Origin: Streptomyces sp. 1-11
GTDB lineage: Bacteria; Actinomycetota; Actinomycetes; Streptomycetales; Streptomycetaceae
Reading direction: 5' to 3'
Assembly: GCF_007176755.1 (NCBI RefSeq)
Contig: NZ_BJTV01000002.1
Location: forward strand, 248,655 to 312,654
DNA: 64,000 nt
Of the stretch, positions 1 through 7,764 are shown piece by piece (the stretch's first letter is position 1; each line of letters starts with the position of its first letter). The position numbers and the translations under genes were made by a program. A model generated the notes under the pieces. It ran no database searches. It was not told the origin of the DNA and was given only the letters and a program-made list of their open reading frames with translations.

Positions 1-196
1 GGGCGTCCGGCCGGCGGGCCGCGGCGGCCTCGGCGACGGCCAGCGCACGCCTGGTGACGTCCTCGGTGGTGCGCGGCCCCCAGGGCATGCCGTCGGGGTC
101 CAGGGAGAGGACGAGATCCGCGTCGGGCCGCAGGCGCCGTACCGCGGCGGTGGCCGCCAGCAGGCCGATTCCGGAGTCCATGAGCGCGATCTTCAC
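1..196 (-). CDS. Asp/Glu racemase family protein (glutamate racemase-like), N-terminal part
   Basis: The reading frame runs off the left edge of the window, so only about 65 N-terminal residues are visible. It opens MKIALMDSGIGLLAATAAVR and continues with LRPDADLVLSLDPDGMPWGPRT. The early D-S-G-I-G and the later P-W-G-x-R resemble the DSGxGG and PYGxR segments of glutamate racemases, which interconvert L- and D-glutamate for peptidoglycan. The start is GTG at base 196. The gene diverges from the glycosyltransferase to its right with about 57 bases between them. The missing catalytic cysteines lie outside the window, so a broader Asp/Glu/hydantoin racemase role is equally possible. Confidence 0.65.
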   Translation of the reverse strand, partial: MKIALMDSGIGLLAATAAVRRLRPDADLVLSLDPDGMPWGPRTTEDVTRRALAVAEAAAARRPDA

Positions 197-253
197 CCGG
201 CCACGATAGACGATGGGCCCCGTCCGGCCGGTCGGGTGGGGCAGACTGCGGCC

Positions 254-1429
254 GTGAGCGCCATCGTGTGGATCGCCGTCGCCTCCCTCGTCGCCTGGTG
301 CTGGCTGCTGCTGTGCCAGGGCTTCTTCTGGCGCACGGACGTCCGGCTGCCACCGCGCCGCAGTCCCGGCGCCTGGCCCCCGGTGTGCGTCGTGGTCCCG
401 GCCCGGGACGAGGCCGCCGTGCTGCCCGCGAGCCTGCCGTCGCTGCTCGCCCAGGACTATCCGGGGCGCGCCGAGATCGTGCTGGTGGACGACGGCAGCA
501 CGGACGGCACCGGGGAGCTGGCCCGCGAGCTGTCGCGCCGGCACGGCGGGCTGCCGCTGACCGTGGACTCCCCCGGCGAGCCGCCGGCGGGCTGGACGGG
601 CAAGCTCTGGGCGGTGCGGCACGGCATCGGCCTGGCACGCGCGCGCGACCCCGAGTACCTGCTGCTGACGGACGCCGACATCGCGCACGCGCCGGACAGC
701 CTGCGCGAGCTGGTGGCGGCGGCCCGCACCGGCGGCTTCGACGTGGTGTCGCAGATGGCGCGGCTGCGGGTGGAGAGCCTGTGGGAGCGGCTCGTGGTCC
801 CGGCGTTCGTCTACTTCTTCGCGCAGCTCTACCCGTTCCGCCGGATCGGCCGGCGCGGATCGCGCACGGCCGCGGCGGCGGGCGGCTGCGTGCTGCTGCG
901 GGCGGACACGGCCGTGCGGGCCGGGATCCCGGACGCCATCCGGCAAGCGGTCATCGACGACGTCGCCCTCGCGCGCGCGGTGCGGCGCGCCGGCGGTCAC
1001 GTCTGGCTGGGGCTGGCCGAGCGGGTGGACAGCGTGCGCCCCTATCCCCGGCTGCACGACCTGTGGCGGATGGTCTCGCGCAGCGCCTACGCCCAGTTGC
1101 GGCACAGCCCACCGCTGCTGCTGGGCACGGTCGCCGGTCTCGCCCTGGTGTACCTGGTGCCGCCCGCGGCCGTGGTCACGGGGGCGGTCGCGGGCAGCAC
1201 GGCCACCTGGGTGGCGGGCGCGCTGGCGTGGGCGGTGATGACGGGGACGTACCTGCCGATGCTCCGTTACTACCGGCAGCCGCCGTGGCTCGCGCCGCTG
1301 CTGCCGTTCACCGCGTTCCTCTATCTCCTGATGACGGTCGACTCGGCCGTGCAGCACTACCGGGGGCGGGGCGCGGCCTGGAAGGGCCGCACGTACGCGC
1401 GTCCCGACGTGCGGCCCGAGGAGGGCTGA
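254..1429 (+). CDS. Membrane glycosyltransferase family 2, HpnB-like (hopanoid-associated)
   Basis: A 391-residue GT2 enzyme. It has one N-terminal membrane helix (about 2-22), a GT-A catalytic domain with VVVPARDE (about 46-53), VDDGSTDG (78-85) and the metal-site-like TDAD (139-142), and three C-terminal membrane helices after about residue 285. The RIGRRGSRTAAAAGG stretch and the final WKGR are typical of HpnB-type hopene-associated glycosyltransferases. The sugar and acceptor cannot be read from sequence. I chose GTG at 254 because a -10-like CAGACT sits 6 bases before it, as at other apparently leaderless genes here; an upstream GTG at 236 is the alternative. No hopanoid gene is adjacent, so a hopanoid role is inference. 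Confidence 0.75.
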   Translation: MSAIVWIAVASLVAWCWLLLCQGFFWRTDVRLPPRRSPGAWPPVCVVVPARDEAAVLPASLPSLLAQDYPGRAEIVLVDDGSTDGTGELARELSRRHGGLPLTVDSPGEPPAGWTGKLWAVRHGIGLARARDPEYLLLTDADIAHAPDSLRELVAAARTGGFDVVSQMARLRVESLWERLVVPAFVYFFAQLYPFRRIGRRGSRTAAAAGGCVLLRADTAVRAGIPDAIRQAVIDDVALARAVRRAGGHVWLGLAERVDSVRPYPRLHDLWRMVSRSAYAQLRHSPPLLLGTVAGLALVYLVPPAAVVTGAVAGSTATWVAGALAWAVMTGTYLPMLRYYRQPPWLAPLLPFTAFLYLLMTVDSAVQHYRGRGAAWKGRTYARPDVRPEEG

Positions 1430-1435
1430 CCCCGT

Positions 1436-2824
1436 TCACTTGCGGCCGGGGGTCCAGTTCATGCCCCATCCGTAGGCGCGGTCTATGGTCCGCTGCGGGC
1501 TCACCCCCCGGTCGGGCACCAGGTACCGCGCCTCGCGCCGGACGACGAGGTCGCCGCCGGTGTTGGTGATCAGGGCGAGCGCGCAGACCGTGGACGGGAC
1601 CGTGCACTCGTCCAGCGAGAAGTCGACGGGGGCGCCGTGCTGGGGCCGCAGAGTGACCGTGGCGTGCAGATCGGCGAAGGAGGCGGCGCCCTCGTAGATG
1701 GTCACGAAGACGAGGATGCGCCGGAACTCCCGCGTGTGGTCGAGGTTGACGGTGAGATTCTCGCCGCTCGCCACCGCACCGGTGCGGTCGTCGCCGTCCA
1801 GGTGGATGTACGGCGGGCGGTGCAGGGAGCCGAAGGCGTTGCCGAGGGCCTGTACGACGCCCTTGCGGCCGTCGGCGAGTTCGTACAGGGCGCACAGGTC
1901 GAGGTCGACGTCGCCCTGGCCGCCGCCCCATCGGCCGCGCCGGCCCGGGAACTGCTTGCGCACCTGCCAGTTCAGGTTGACCCGCATGGCCCCCGAGGTG
2001 CCGCCCTGCTTGGCCAGTGAGACGGAGGGCGCGGCCTTGGTGAGGGTGACCTTGGAGAGCCGGACCGGCTCGGCGGCCGCCGGGGGCGGCGGGAGCGGCG
2101 CGGTGGCCGGCGGCGGAGCGGTCACCGGCCGCGCGGCGGGCGCGGGCGGCATGGCGGGCGCGGGCGGCACGACCGGCTGGGAGGGCGGCGCCGGAGGCGG
2201 CGCGGCCGGCGAAGACGCGGGCGGCACGGGAACGGCCGGCGACGACGCGGGCGGGGAGAGCGGCGCGGGCGCGGGCGGCGCGGGCGGCGCGGCCTGGCTC
2301 GGCTGGTCGACGGTGATGCCGAAGTCCGTTGCCAGGCCCTCGAGTCCGCTGCTGTAGCCCTGGCCGACCGCGCGGAACTTCCAGCCGCCCTGGCGCCGGT
2401 AGAACTCGCCGAGCAGGAAGGCGGTCTCCAAGGTCGCGCCGGGGCTGTCGAAGCGGGCGACCACGGCTCCGCCGGCCTCCTCGGTCACCTCGACGTAGAG
2501 GCCGGGGACCTGTCCGAACGTCCCGCCGTCGGCCGAGGCCGCGAGGACGATCCGCTCGATCCCGCTCTCCACGCGCGTGAGGTCGACGAGGAGGGTGTCG
2601 GTGACCCGCTCGCCGGTGGTCCGCTTGCCCTCGTGACGGACCGCGCCGGAGGGGTGCGCGGGCTGGTTGTAGAAGACGAAGTCCCCGTCGGAGCGGACCT
2701 TCCCGGACGCGAGCAGCAGCGCCGAGGCGTCCGCGTCGGGCACCGAGGGTCCCGGGCGCCAGCCCAGTTCCACGCGCAGGGCCGTGGTCGGCACCGGCGC
2801 GTTCGATCCTTTCGGCATTGTCAT
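1436..2824 (-). CDS. Tandem TerD-domain protein with Pro/Ala-rich linker
   Basis: About 462 residues made of two TerD (tellurite resistance/stress) domains joined by a long proline-alanine linker (about 175-260). The N-terminal domain begins [12 protein letters not shown], the usual TerD start. The C-terminal domain carries [11 protein letters not shown] and HLDGDDRTG, the acidic calcium-binding positions of the family, and ends in [11 protein letters not shown]. TerD proteins bind calcium and act in chemical-stress responses; in Streptomyces several influence differentiation. The start at 2824 has a GGGGGCGGAC ribosome-binding site; an in-frame upstream start at 2893 lacks one. It converges with the glycosyltransferase, leaving 6 bases between the stops. 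No other ter genes are nearby. Confidence 0.85.
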   Translation of the reverse strand: MTMPKGSNAPVPTTALRVELGWRPGPSVPDADASALLLASGKVRSDGDFVFYNQPAHPSGAVRHEGKRTTGERVTDTLLVDLTRVESGIERIVLAASADGGTFGQVPGLYVEVTEEAGGAVVARFDSPGATLETAFLLGEFYRRQGGWKFRAVGQGYSSGLEGLATDFGITVDQPSQAAPPAPPAPAPLSPPASSPAVPVPPASSPAAPPPAPPSQPVVPPAPAMPPAPAARPVTAPPPATAPLPPPPAAAEPVRLSKVTLTKAAPSVSLAKQGGTSGAMRVNLNWQVRKQFPGRRGRWGGGQGDVDLDLCALYELADGRKGVVQALGNAFGSLHRPPYIHLDGDDRTGAVASGENLTVNLDHTREFRRILVFVTIYEGAASFADLHATVTLRPQHGAPVDFSLDECTVPSTVCALALITNTGGDLVVRREARYLVPDRGVSPQRTIDRAYGWGMNWTPGRK

Positions 2825-3124
2825 GTCCGCCCCCAACGTGTCGGCGTGCGTCCCGGACGTGCCCGGGCGCCCCGGTTGATCGCTACCCGCCAACCTATTC
2901 CCGGGGGCGCCGCGGGCGCATGAGGGGCGCGGGAAGACCTGCGGAGATCGCCGGTCAACCGCCGGTAACCCGCCGGGAACTCGGCCTTTACACGATCCAA
3001 ACCCCGATCGGCGTCCAATTTTGCCGACTTCGCTCGTATTGGGGATCCCACGTCACGGCCGACACGGAAAACAACCCTCTTATCGGTCTCCCCAACCAGC
3101 ACATCGTGGGCTTAACTTATGGCC

Positions 3125-3562
3125 ATGACCTCCCCCCGCTCCACTTATGGCGGCGGCTACTACTCCGCCTCCTTCCCGGACACCCCGATCTACGACTCGC
3201 TCGTGGCCGAGCGGGGCACCCCGCAGATCGCCCCGATCCGGGTCCCCGCCGCGTACGACACGGGCAGCAGCCTGCCTGCCCTGCCGTCGGCGCTGCCCGC
3301 GCTCCCGTCGGCCCCGTCCCCGCAGATGCCCGCCTACGGCTACCCGCAGGCGCCGCAGCCCGCCCCGCTGCAGCAGGCGCCCACGGCGTACATCCCGCAG
3401 CAGGCGAGCGCGCCGCGCGGCTACCCCGGCCCGCAGGCGCCGCAGCAGCAGCGCCCGATGGCCGGCGGCACCGGCTACGAGGCGATGCGCCCGGCCGCCC
3501 CGCGGCCCGCGCCGGCTCCGTACCAGGACCCGTACAACAACCAGCAGTACCGCGGCTACTGA
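3125..3562 (+). CDS. DUF6643-like proline/glutamine-rich small protein
   Basis: A 145-residue protein conserved in Streptomyces as far as I recall, with no known function. The first 45 residues (TSPRSTYGGGYYSA, then PDTPIYDSLVAERGTPQI) look ordered. The rest is low complexity, rich in Pro, Ala, Gln and Tyr, and ends YNNQQYRGY. No signal peptide or membrane helix is seen. TAACTT (3113-3118) lies 6 bases before ATG 3125, which would make this a leaderless start; ATG 3119 in the same frame is the alternative. It stands alone between the TerD gene, which diverges from it, and the MOSC gene downstream. Confidence 0.7.
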   Translation: MTSPRSTYGGGYYSASFPDTPIYDSLVAERGTPQIAPIRVPAAYDTGSSLPALPSALPALPSAPSPQMPAYGYPQAPQPAPLQQAPTAYIPQQASAPRGYPGPQAPQQQRPMAGGTGYEAMRPAAPRPAPAPYQDPYNNQQYRGY

Positions 3563-3604
3563 CCCGCTGCCCCGGCCACCGCTGCCACCTGGCACGATGG
3601 CCGC

Positions 3605-4429
3605 ATGGGGAACGCACGACTGCGGTCGATCCACGTCCATCCGGTCAAGGCGTTCCGGGGCGTCTCGCCCCGGGAGGCCGTGGTGGAGCCCTGGGGGCCG
3701 GCCGGGGACCGGCGCTGGGCACTGATCGACGACGGGGGAAAGGTCGTCACCCAACGCGAGCAGCCGCGTCTCGCACTGGCCGCCGCCGAGCCCTTGCCCG
3801 GCGGCGGCGTTCGTCTGTCCGCGCCCGGACGTGAACCGCTGGAGGTCGCGGTCCCGGAGCCGGCCGACACGGTGCCGGCGAGCGTCTTCGGCACGAAGGT
3901 GCCCGCGGTGCCGGCGTCCGCCGCCGCCCACGCCTGGTGCTCCGGACTGGTGGGCGCCGCCGTGCGCTTGGTCCACATGGACGATCCCGCCGTCCGCCGC
4001 CCGCTGGACCCCGGGCACGCGCTGCCGGGCGAGACGGTGAGCTTCGCCGACGGCTTCCCGCTGCTCCTCACCACCGTCGCCTCCCTCGACGCCCTCAACG
4101 GGCTGATCGCGCGCGGCGACCACGCCGCCGAGGGCCCGCTGCCGATGAATCGCTTCCGGCCGAACATGGTCGTCGAGGGCACCGAGCCGTGGGCGGAGGA
4201 CGACTGGTCCCGCGTCGCCGTCGGCGAGGTGGTCTTCCGGGTCGCCAAGGCCTGTGCGCGCTGTGTGGTGACCACGACCGACCAGGACGCCGCACGGCGC
4301 GGCCGTGAACCCCTGCACACCCTGGCCCGGCACCGCAGAACCGGCGGCAGGCTGCTGTTCGGCCAGAACCTGGTGCCGGTCGCGCCCGGCACCGTCCGGG
4401 TGGGCGACCCGGTTCGGGTGTTGTCCTGA
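3605..4429 (+). CDS. MOSC domain-containing protein
   Basis: 274 residues with an N-terminal MOSC_N beta-barrel (SIHVHPVKAFRGVSPREA, then GDRRWALIDDGG) followed by the MOSC domain. FRPNMVVEG and ACARCVVTTTDQD match the family; the conserved cysteine of this last segment is the one that coordinates molybdenum cofactor in the mARC/YiiM group. Such proteins reduce N-hydroxylated compounds or handle Moco sulfur; which of these applies is not visible. It starts at ATG 3605, 42 bases after the DUF6643 gene. The length fits single-unit bacterial MOSC enzymes without a fused ferredoxin domain. Confidence 0.85.
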   Translation: MGNARLRSIHVHPVKAFRGVSPREAVVEPWGPAGDRRWALIDDGGKVVTQREQPRLALAAAEPLPGGGVRLSAPGREPLEVAVPEPADTVPASVFGTKVPAVPASAAAHAWCSGLVGAAVRLVHMDDPAVRRPLDPGHALPGETVSFADGFPLLLTTVASLDALNGLIARGDHAAEGPLPMNRFRPNMVVEGTEPWAEDDWSRVAVGEVVFRVAKACARCVVTTTDQDAARRGREPLHTLARHRRTGGRLLFGQNLVPVAPGTVRVGDPVRVLS

Positions 4430-4575
4430 CCGCCCGGGAACCCCGGCGCGGGGCACGGTCGTTGGGACACCATGAGGATCGTGTGAACGGTCCGGTGCCG
4501 GGAGTGAGGTGACCTGCTCCCGGACCGGGCGAGGGGGAGGCGGCTTCGCGGGGGGCCGTCGAGGAGCGGAAGGGG

Positions 4576-5190
4576 GTGGGCGACGTGCGGGCCATCAGCG
4601 GCCTGTGGCGGTGGCGGCGCAATCCGCTGCGCCGCGCGACCGATCTGACCGAGGCCTGGGTGGCCCTGGTGGCACTGGTGCTGATCGCCGTGGCCGCGCC
4701 GGTGACCGGCGTCCTGGTGGGAGTGACGGCGCAGGACTCCCTGCAGCGCTCCGCGCGCGAGCAGCGGCACGAACGCCACCTTGTCACGGCGACCGTGGTC
4801 CGGGAACTCGACGGCGGCACGGTGGAGACCGATCCCGACACCAGCGCCGTGGGGGACGCCCACAGCCGCGTGCTCGCCGACTGGACGGCGCCGGACGGCG
4901 GTCACCGGCGCGGACCGGCCCTCGCCGGACTGAGATCCCCGCATCCGGGCGACCGCTTCGCGCTCTGGACGGACCGCCACGGCCGGGTGACGGCCCGTCC
5001 GCTGGACTCCCCCACGGCGACGACGCACGCCGTACTGGCCGGTGCGGGCGCCGGGTTGCTGACCGCGGGCCTGGTCGAGTGCGGCCGGCGCCTGGTCGTG
5101 TGGCGCATGGTCCGCCGCCGGTACGCGCGTTGGGACCGGGCCTGGGACCGGGCGGGTCCGGACTGGGGCAAGGCGGGCACCGGCAGCTGA
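4576..5190 (+). CDS. Rv1733c-like two-helix membrane protein
   Basis: About 204 residues. A short cytoplasmic basic leader (WRWRRNPLRR) is followed by a membrane helix (about 28-52), a roughly 100-residue external domain with ATVV and a WTDRHG segment, a second helix and a basic tail. This is the architecture of the mycobacterial Rv1733c family, whose function is unknown. GTG 4576 follows a GGAAGGGG site; GTG 4585 (giving MRAISGLWRW) is also plausible and aligns better with the paralogue at 62528-63109. The stop is 111 bases before the beta-helix/AAA gene, so the two may be cotranscribed. Confidence 0.7.
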   Translation: MGDVRAISGLWRWRRNPLRRATDLTEAWVALVALVLIAVAAPVTGVLVGVTAQDSLQRSAREQRHERHLVTATVVRELDGGTVETDPDTSAVGDAHSRVLADWTAPDGGHRRGPALAGLRSPHPGDRFALWTDRHGRVTARPLDSPTATTHAVLAGAGAGLLTAGLVECGRRLVVWRMVRRRYARWDRAWDRAGPDWGKAGTGS

Positions 5191-5301
5191 CGGCCTTGCG
5201 TCTCTGGTCGTTCCACCACCCGCGCGCACGCTACGGTGGAGCGGCCGACTCGCGTTCGGCATCGAAACCCGCGTACTACGAGGTGGGGGCACGGCAACGC
5301 C

Positions 5302-7743
5302 ATGGCACAGGGCACGGTCCAGGTGACGCACACCGGTACTTCGCGGTGGCGTCGCCGCACGGGTGAGTACGCTTCGCTCGCCGCAGCCCTGGAGGCCGCC
5401 GCCGACGGCGACGTGCTCACCGTCGCGCCCGGCACCTACCGGGAGAACCTGGTCGTACGGCGGCCGGTGACCCTGCGGGGCCCCGAAGGCGCGCCGGGCT
5501 CGGTGCGGATCGCGCCGGCCGACGGCGTCCCGCTGACCGTCCGCGCCTCGGCGGTGGTGCAGGACCTGCTCGTGGAGGGCCAGGACGCCGCGGCGCCCGC
5601 CCTGCTGGTGGAGGAGGGCACGCCCGAGCTGCGGGACGTGCGGATCGTCACCCGGTCCGCGGCCGGCATCGAGGTGCGCGGCGGGGCGCGCCCGACCGTG
5701 CGCCGCTGCACCGTCGACAACCCGGCCGGCATCGGCATCGCCGTACTCGACGGCGCCGGCGGGGTGTTCGAGGAGTGCGAGGTGGTCGCCGCCGGTCAGG
5801 CCGGGGTGTCGGTCCACGGCGGCGCCCGTCCCCGGCTGGAGCGCTGCCGCGTGCACCACGCCGCCGGCAACGGGCTGACCGCGACCGGGGAGAACTCGGC
5901 GCTGGAGGCGGTCGGTTGCGAGGTGTACGAGGTCCGCGGCTCCGGGGTGCAGATCACCGGGCGGGCCACCGCCCACCTCACCGACTGCGACCTGCACCGC
6001 ACCACGGCCGACGGTGTCACGCTGGACACGGACGCGGTGCTCACGCTCGCCGACTGCCGGATCCACGACGTCCCGGAGAACGCGATCGACCTGCGCTCCC
6101 GCTCGGTGCTCACGCTCACCCGGACGACGGTCCGCCAGTTCGGCCGCAACGGCCTGTCGGTGTGGGACCCGGGCACCCGCGTCGACGCCAACCAGTGCGA
6201 GATCTTCGACAGCACCGGTGACTACCCGGCGGTGTGGGTGAGCGACGGCGCGACCGCGGTGCTCGACGCCTGCCGGGTGCACGACGTGCCGGACGCGCTG
6301 TTCGTGCTGGACCGCGGCTCACGCGCGGACGTCGTGGACAGCGACCTGTTCCAGGTGCGCAACACGGCGGTGTCGGTGAGCGACGGCGCCACCGCGCAGC
6401 TCGACGACTGCCGGATCCGGGAGGCGGCCACCGGTGCCTGGTTCCGCGACCACGGCAGCGGCGGCACCCTGAGCAACTGCACCCTGGACGGCACCCAGAC
6501 CGGCGTCATCGTCACCAAGGGCGCCGACCCCACCGTCGAGCGGTGCACGGTCGACTCCCCCGCCGAGGCGGGCTTCTACGTGTCCGCCGGCGGCCGGGGC
6601 AGCTTCGTGAACTGCCGGGTCACCGGCAGCGGCGGCTACGGCTTCCATGTGATCGACGGGTGCCGTACGACGCTACGCAAGTGCCGTACGGAGCGGTGCG
6701 CGCGCGGTGGTTACGAGTTCGCGGACGCCGGGCCGGACGCCGGCTCGGGGACGGGCCCGGTGGTGGAGGACTGCACCAGCGACGAGAGCGGCGGTCCGCG
6801 CCCGCCGGCGCCGCGCGAGACGGCGGAGCAGTCGGTTGCCCCCGCCTCCACCGGTCTGCTCGGTGCGATCCCGGGCCAGCGCGTCCTGGACACGGAACCG
6901 GCCGTCGCCGCGGCCGAGCCGGAGCAGCCGGCCCGGTCCTCGAAGGCCGTGCTCGGCGAACTGGACGCGCTGGTGGGCCTGGAGAGCGTCAAGCGGGAGG
7001 TCCGGGCGCTGACCGACATGATCGAGGTCGGGCGGCGCCGGCAGCAGGCGGGTCTGAAGGCGGCCTCGGTCAAGCGGCACCTGGTCTTCACCGGCTCCCC
7101 CGGCACCGGCAAGACGACGGTCGCCCGGCTGTACGGCGAGATCCTCGCCTCGCTCGGCGTGCTGGAGAAGGGCCACCTGGTCGAGGTTTCCAGGGTCGAC
7201 CTGGTCGGCGAGCACATCGGTTCGACCGCGATCCGCACCCAGGAGGCCTTCCAGCGGGCGCGCGGCGGCGTGCTGTTCATCGACGAGGCGTACGCGCTGT
7301 CCCCGGAGGACGCCGGGCGCGACTTCGGCAAGGAGGCCATCGACACGCTGGTGAAGCTGATGGAGGACCACCGGGACGCGGTGGTGGTGATCGTCGCCGG
7401 CTACACGGCCGAGATGGAGCGCTTCCTGTCCGTCAACCCCGGCGTCGCCTCCCGCTTCTCACGCACCATCACCTTCGGCGACTACGGCCCCGACGAGCTG
7501 CTCAGGATCGTCGAGCAGCAGGCCGACGAGCACGAGTACCGGCTGGCGCCGGGTGCGTCGGAGGCGCTGCTGAAGTACTTCACGGCGATCCCCAAGGGCG
7601 CCGCGTTCGGCAACGGCCGTACCGCGCGCCAGACCTTCGAGGCGATGGTGGAACGGCACGCGAGCCGCGTCGCCCAGCTAGAGGAGCCCAGCACCGACGA
7701 CCTGACCCTGCTGTACGGGGAGGACCTGCCGGAGCTGCCCTGA
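5302..7743 (+). CDS. Right-handed beta-helix repeat protein fused to CbxX/SpoVK-type AAA+ ATPase
   Basis: 813 residues with two halves. Residues 1 to about 485 form many short repeats of the pectin-lyase/PbH1 type (recurring VxxCxVxxxxxxGVxVxxGA patterns), opening with an AAADGDVLTVAPGTY segment. After a charged, disordered linker (about 490-550) comes an AAA+ module: LGELDALVGLESVKREV, Walker A GSPGTGKT (598-605), Walker B VLFIDEA (657-663), sensor and arginine regions (PGVASRFSRTITF). The ATPase half resembles CbxX/CfqX, SpoVK and EccA chaperone-like ATPases. ATG 5302 has AGGTGGGGG upstream; an in-frame GTG at 5236 has no site. There is no signal peptide, so it is probably cytosolic. The substrate is unknown. 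Confidence 0.85.
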   Translation: MAQGTVQVTHTGTSRWRRRTGEYASLAAALEAAADGDVLTVAPGTYRENLVVRRPVTLRGPEGAPGSVRIAPADGVPLTVRASAVVQDLLVEGQDAAAPALLVEEGTPELRDVRIVTRSAAGIEVRGGARPTVRRCTVDNPAGIGIAVLDGAGGVFEECEVVAAGQAGVSVHGGARPRLERCRVHHAAGNGLTATGENSALEAVGCEVYEVRGSGVQITGRATAHLTDCDLHRTTADGVTLDTDAVLTLADCRIHDVPENAIDLRSRSVLTLTRTTVRQFGRNGLSVWDPGTRVDANQCEIFDSTGDYPAVWVSDGATAVLDACRVHDVPDALFVLDRGSRADVVDSDLFQVRNTAVSVSDGATAQLDDCRIREAATGAWFRDHGSGGTLSNCTLDGTQTGVIVTKGADPTVERCTVDSPAEAGFYVSAGGRGSFVNCRVTGSGGYGFHVIDGCRTTLRKCRTERCARGGYEFADAGPDAGSGTGPVVEDCTSDESGGPRPPAPRETAEQSVAPASTGLLGAIPGQRVLDTEPAVAAAEPEQPARSSKAVLGELDALVGLESVKREVRALTDMIEVGRRRQQAGLKAASVKRHLVFTGSPGTGKTTVARLYGEILASLGVLEKGHLVEVSRVDLVGEHIGSTAIRTQEAFQRARGGVLFIDEAYALSPEDAGRDFGKEAIDTLVKLMEDHRDAVVVIVAGYTAEMERFLSVNPGVASRFSRTITFGDYGPDELLRIVEQQADEHEYRLAPGASEALLKYFTAIPKGAAFGNGRTARQTFEAMVERHASRVAQLEEPSTDDLTLLYGEDLPELP

Positions 7744-7764
7744 CCGGACGCCCGGCGCGGGCCG

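Noticed and set aside
3556..6282. Long minus-strand open frame (about 900 codons) opposite the MOSC, Rv1733c-like and beta-helix genes
   Set aside because: It has extreme Arg/Pro/Gly bias and no ribosome-binding site, and it overlaps three well-supported plus-strand genes. It is a GC-rich shadow frame.
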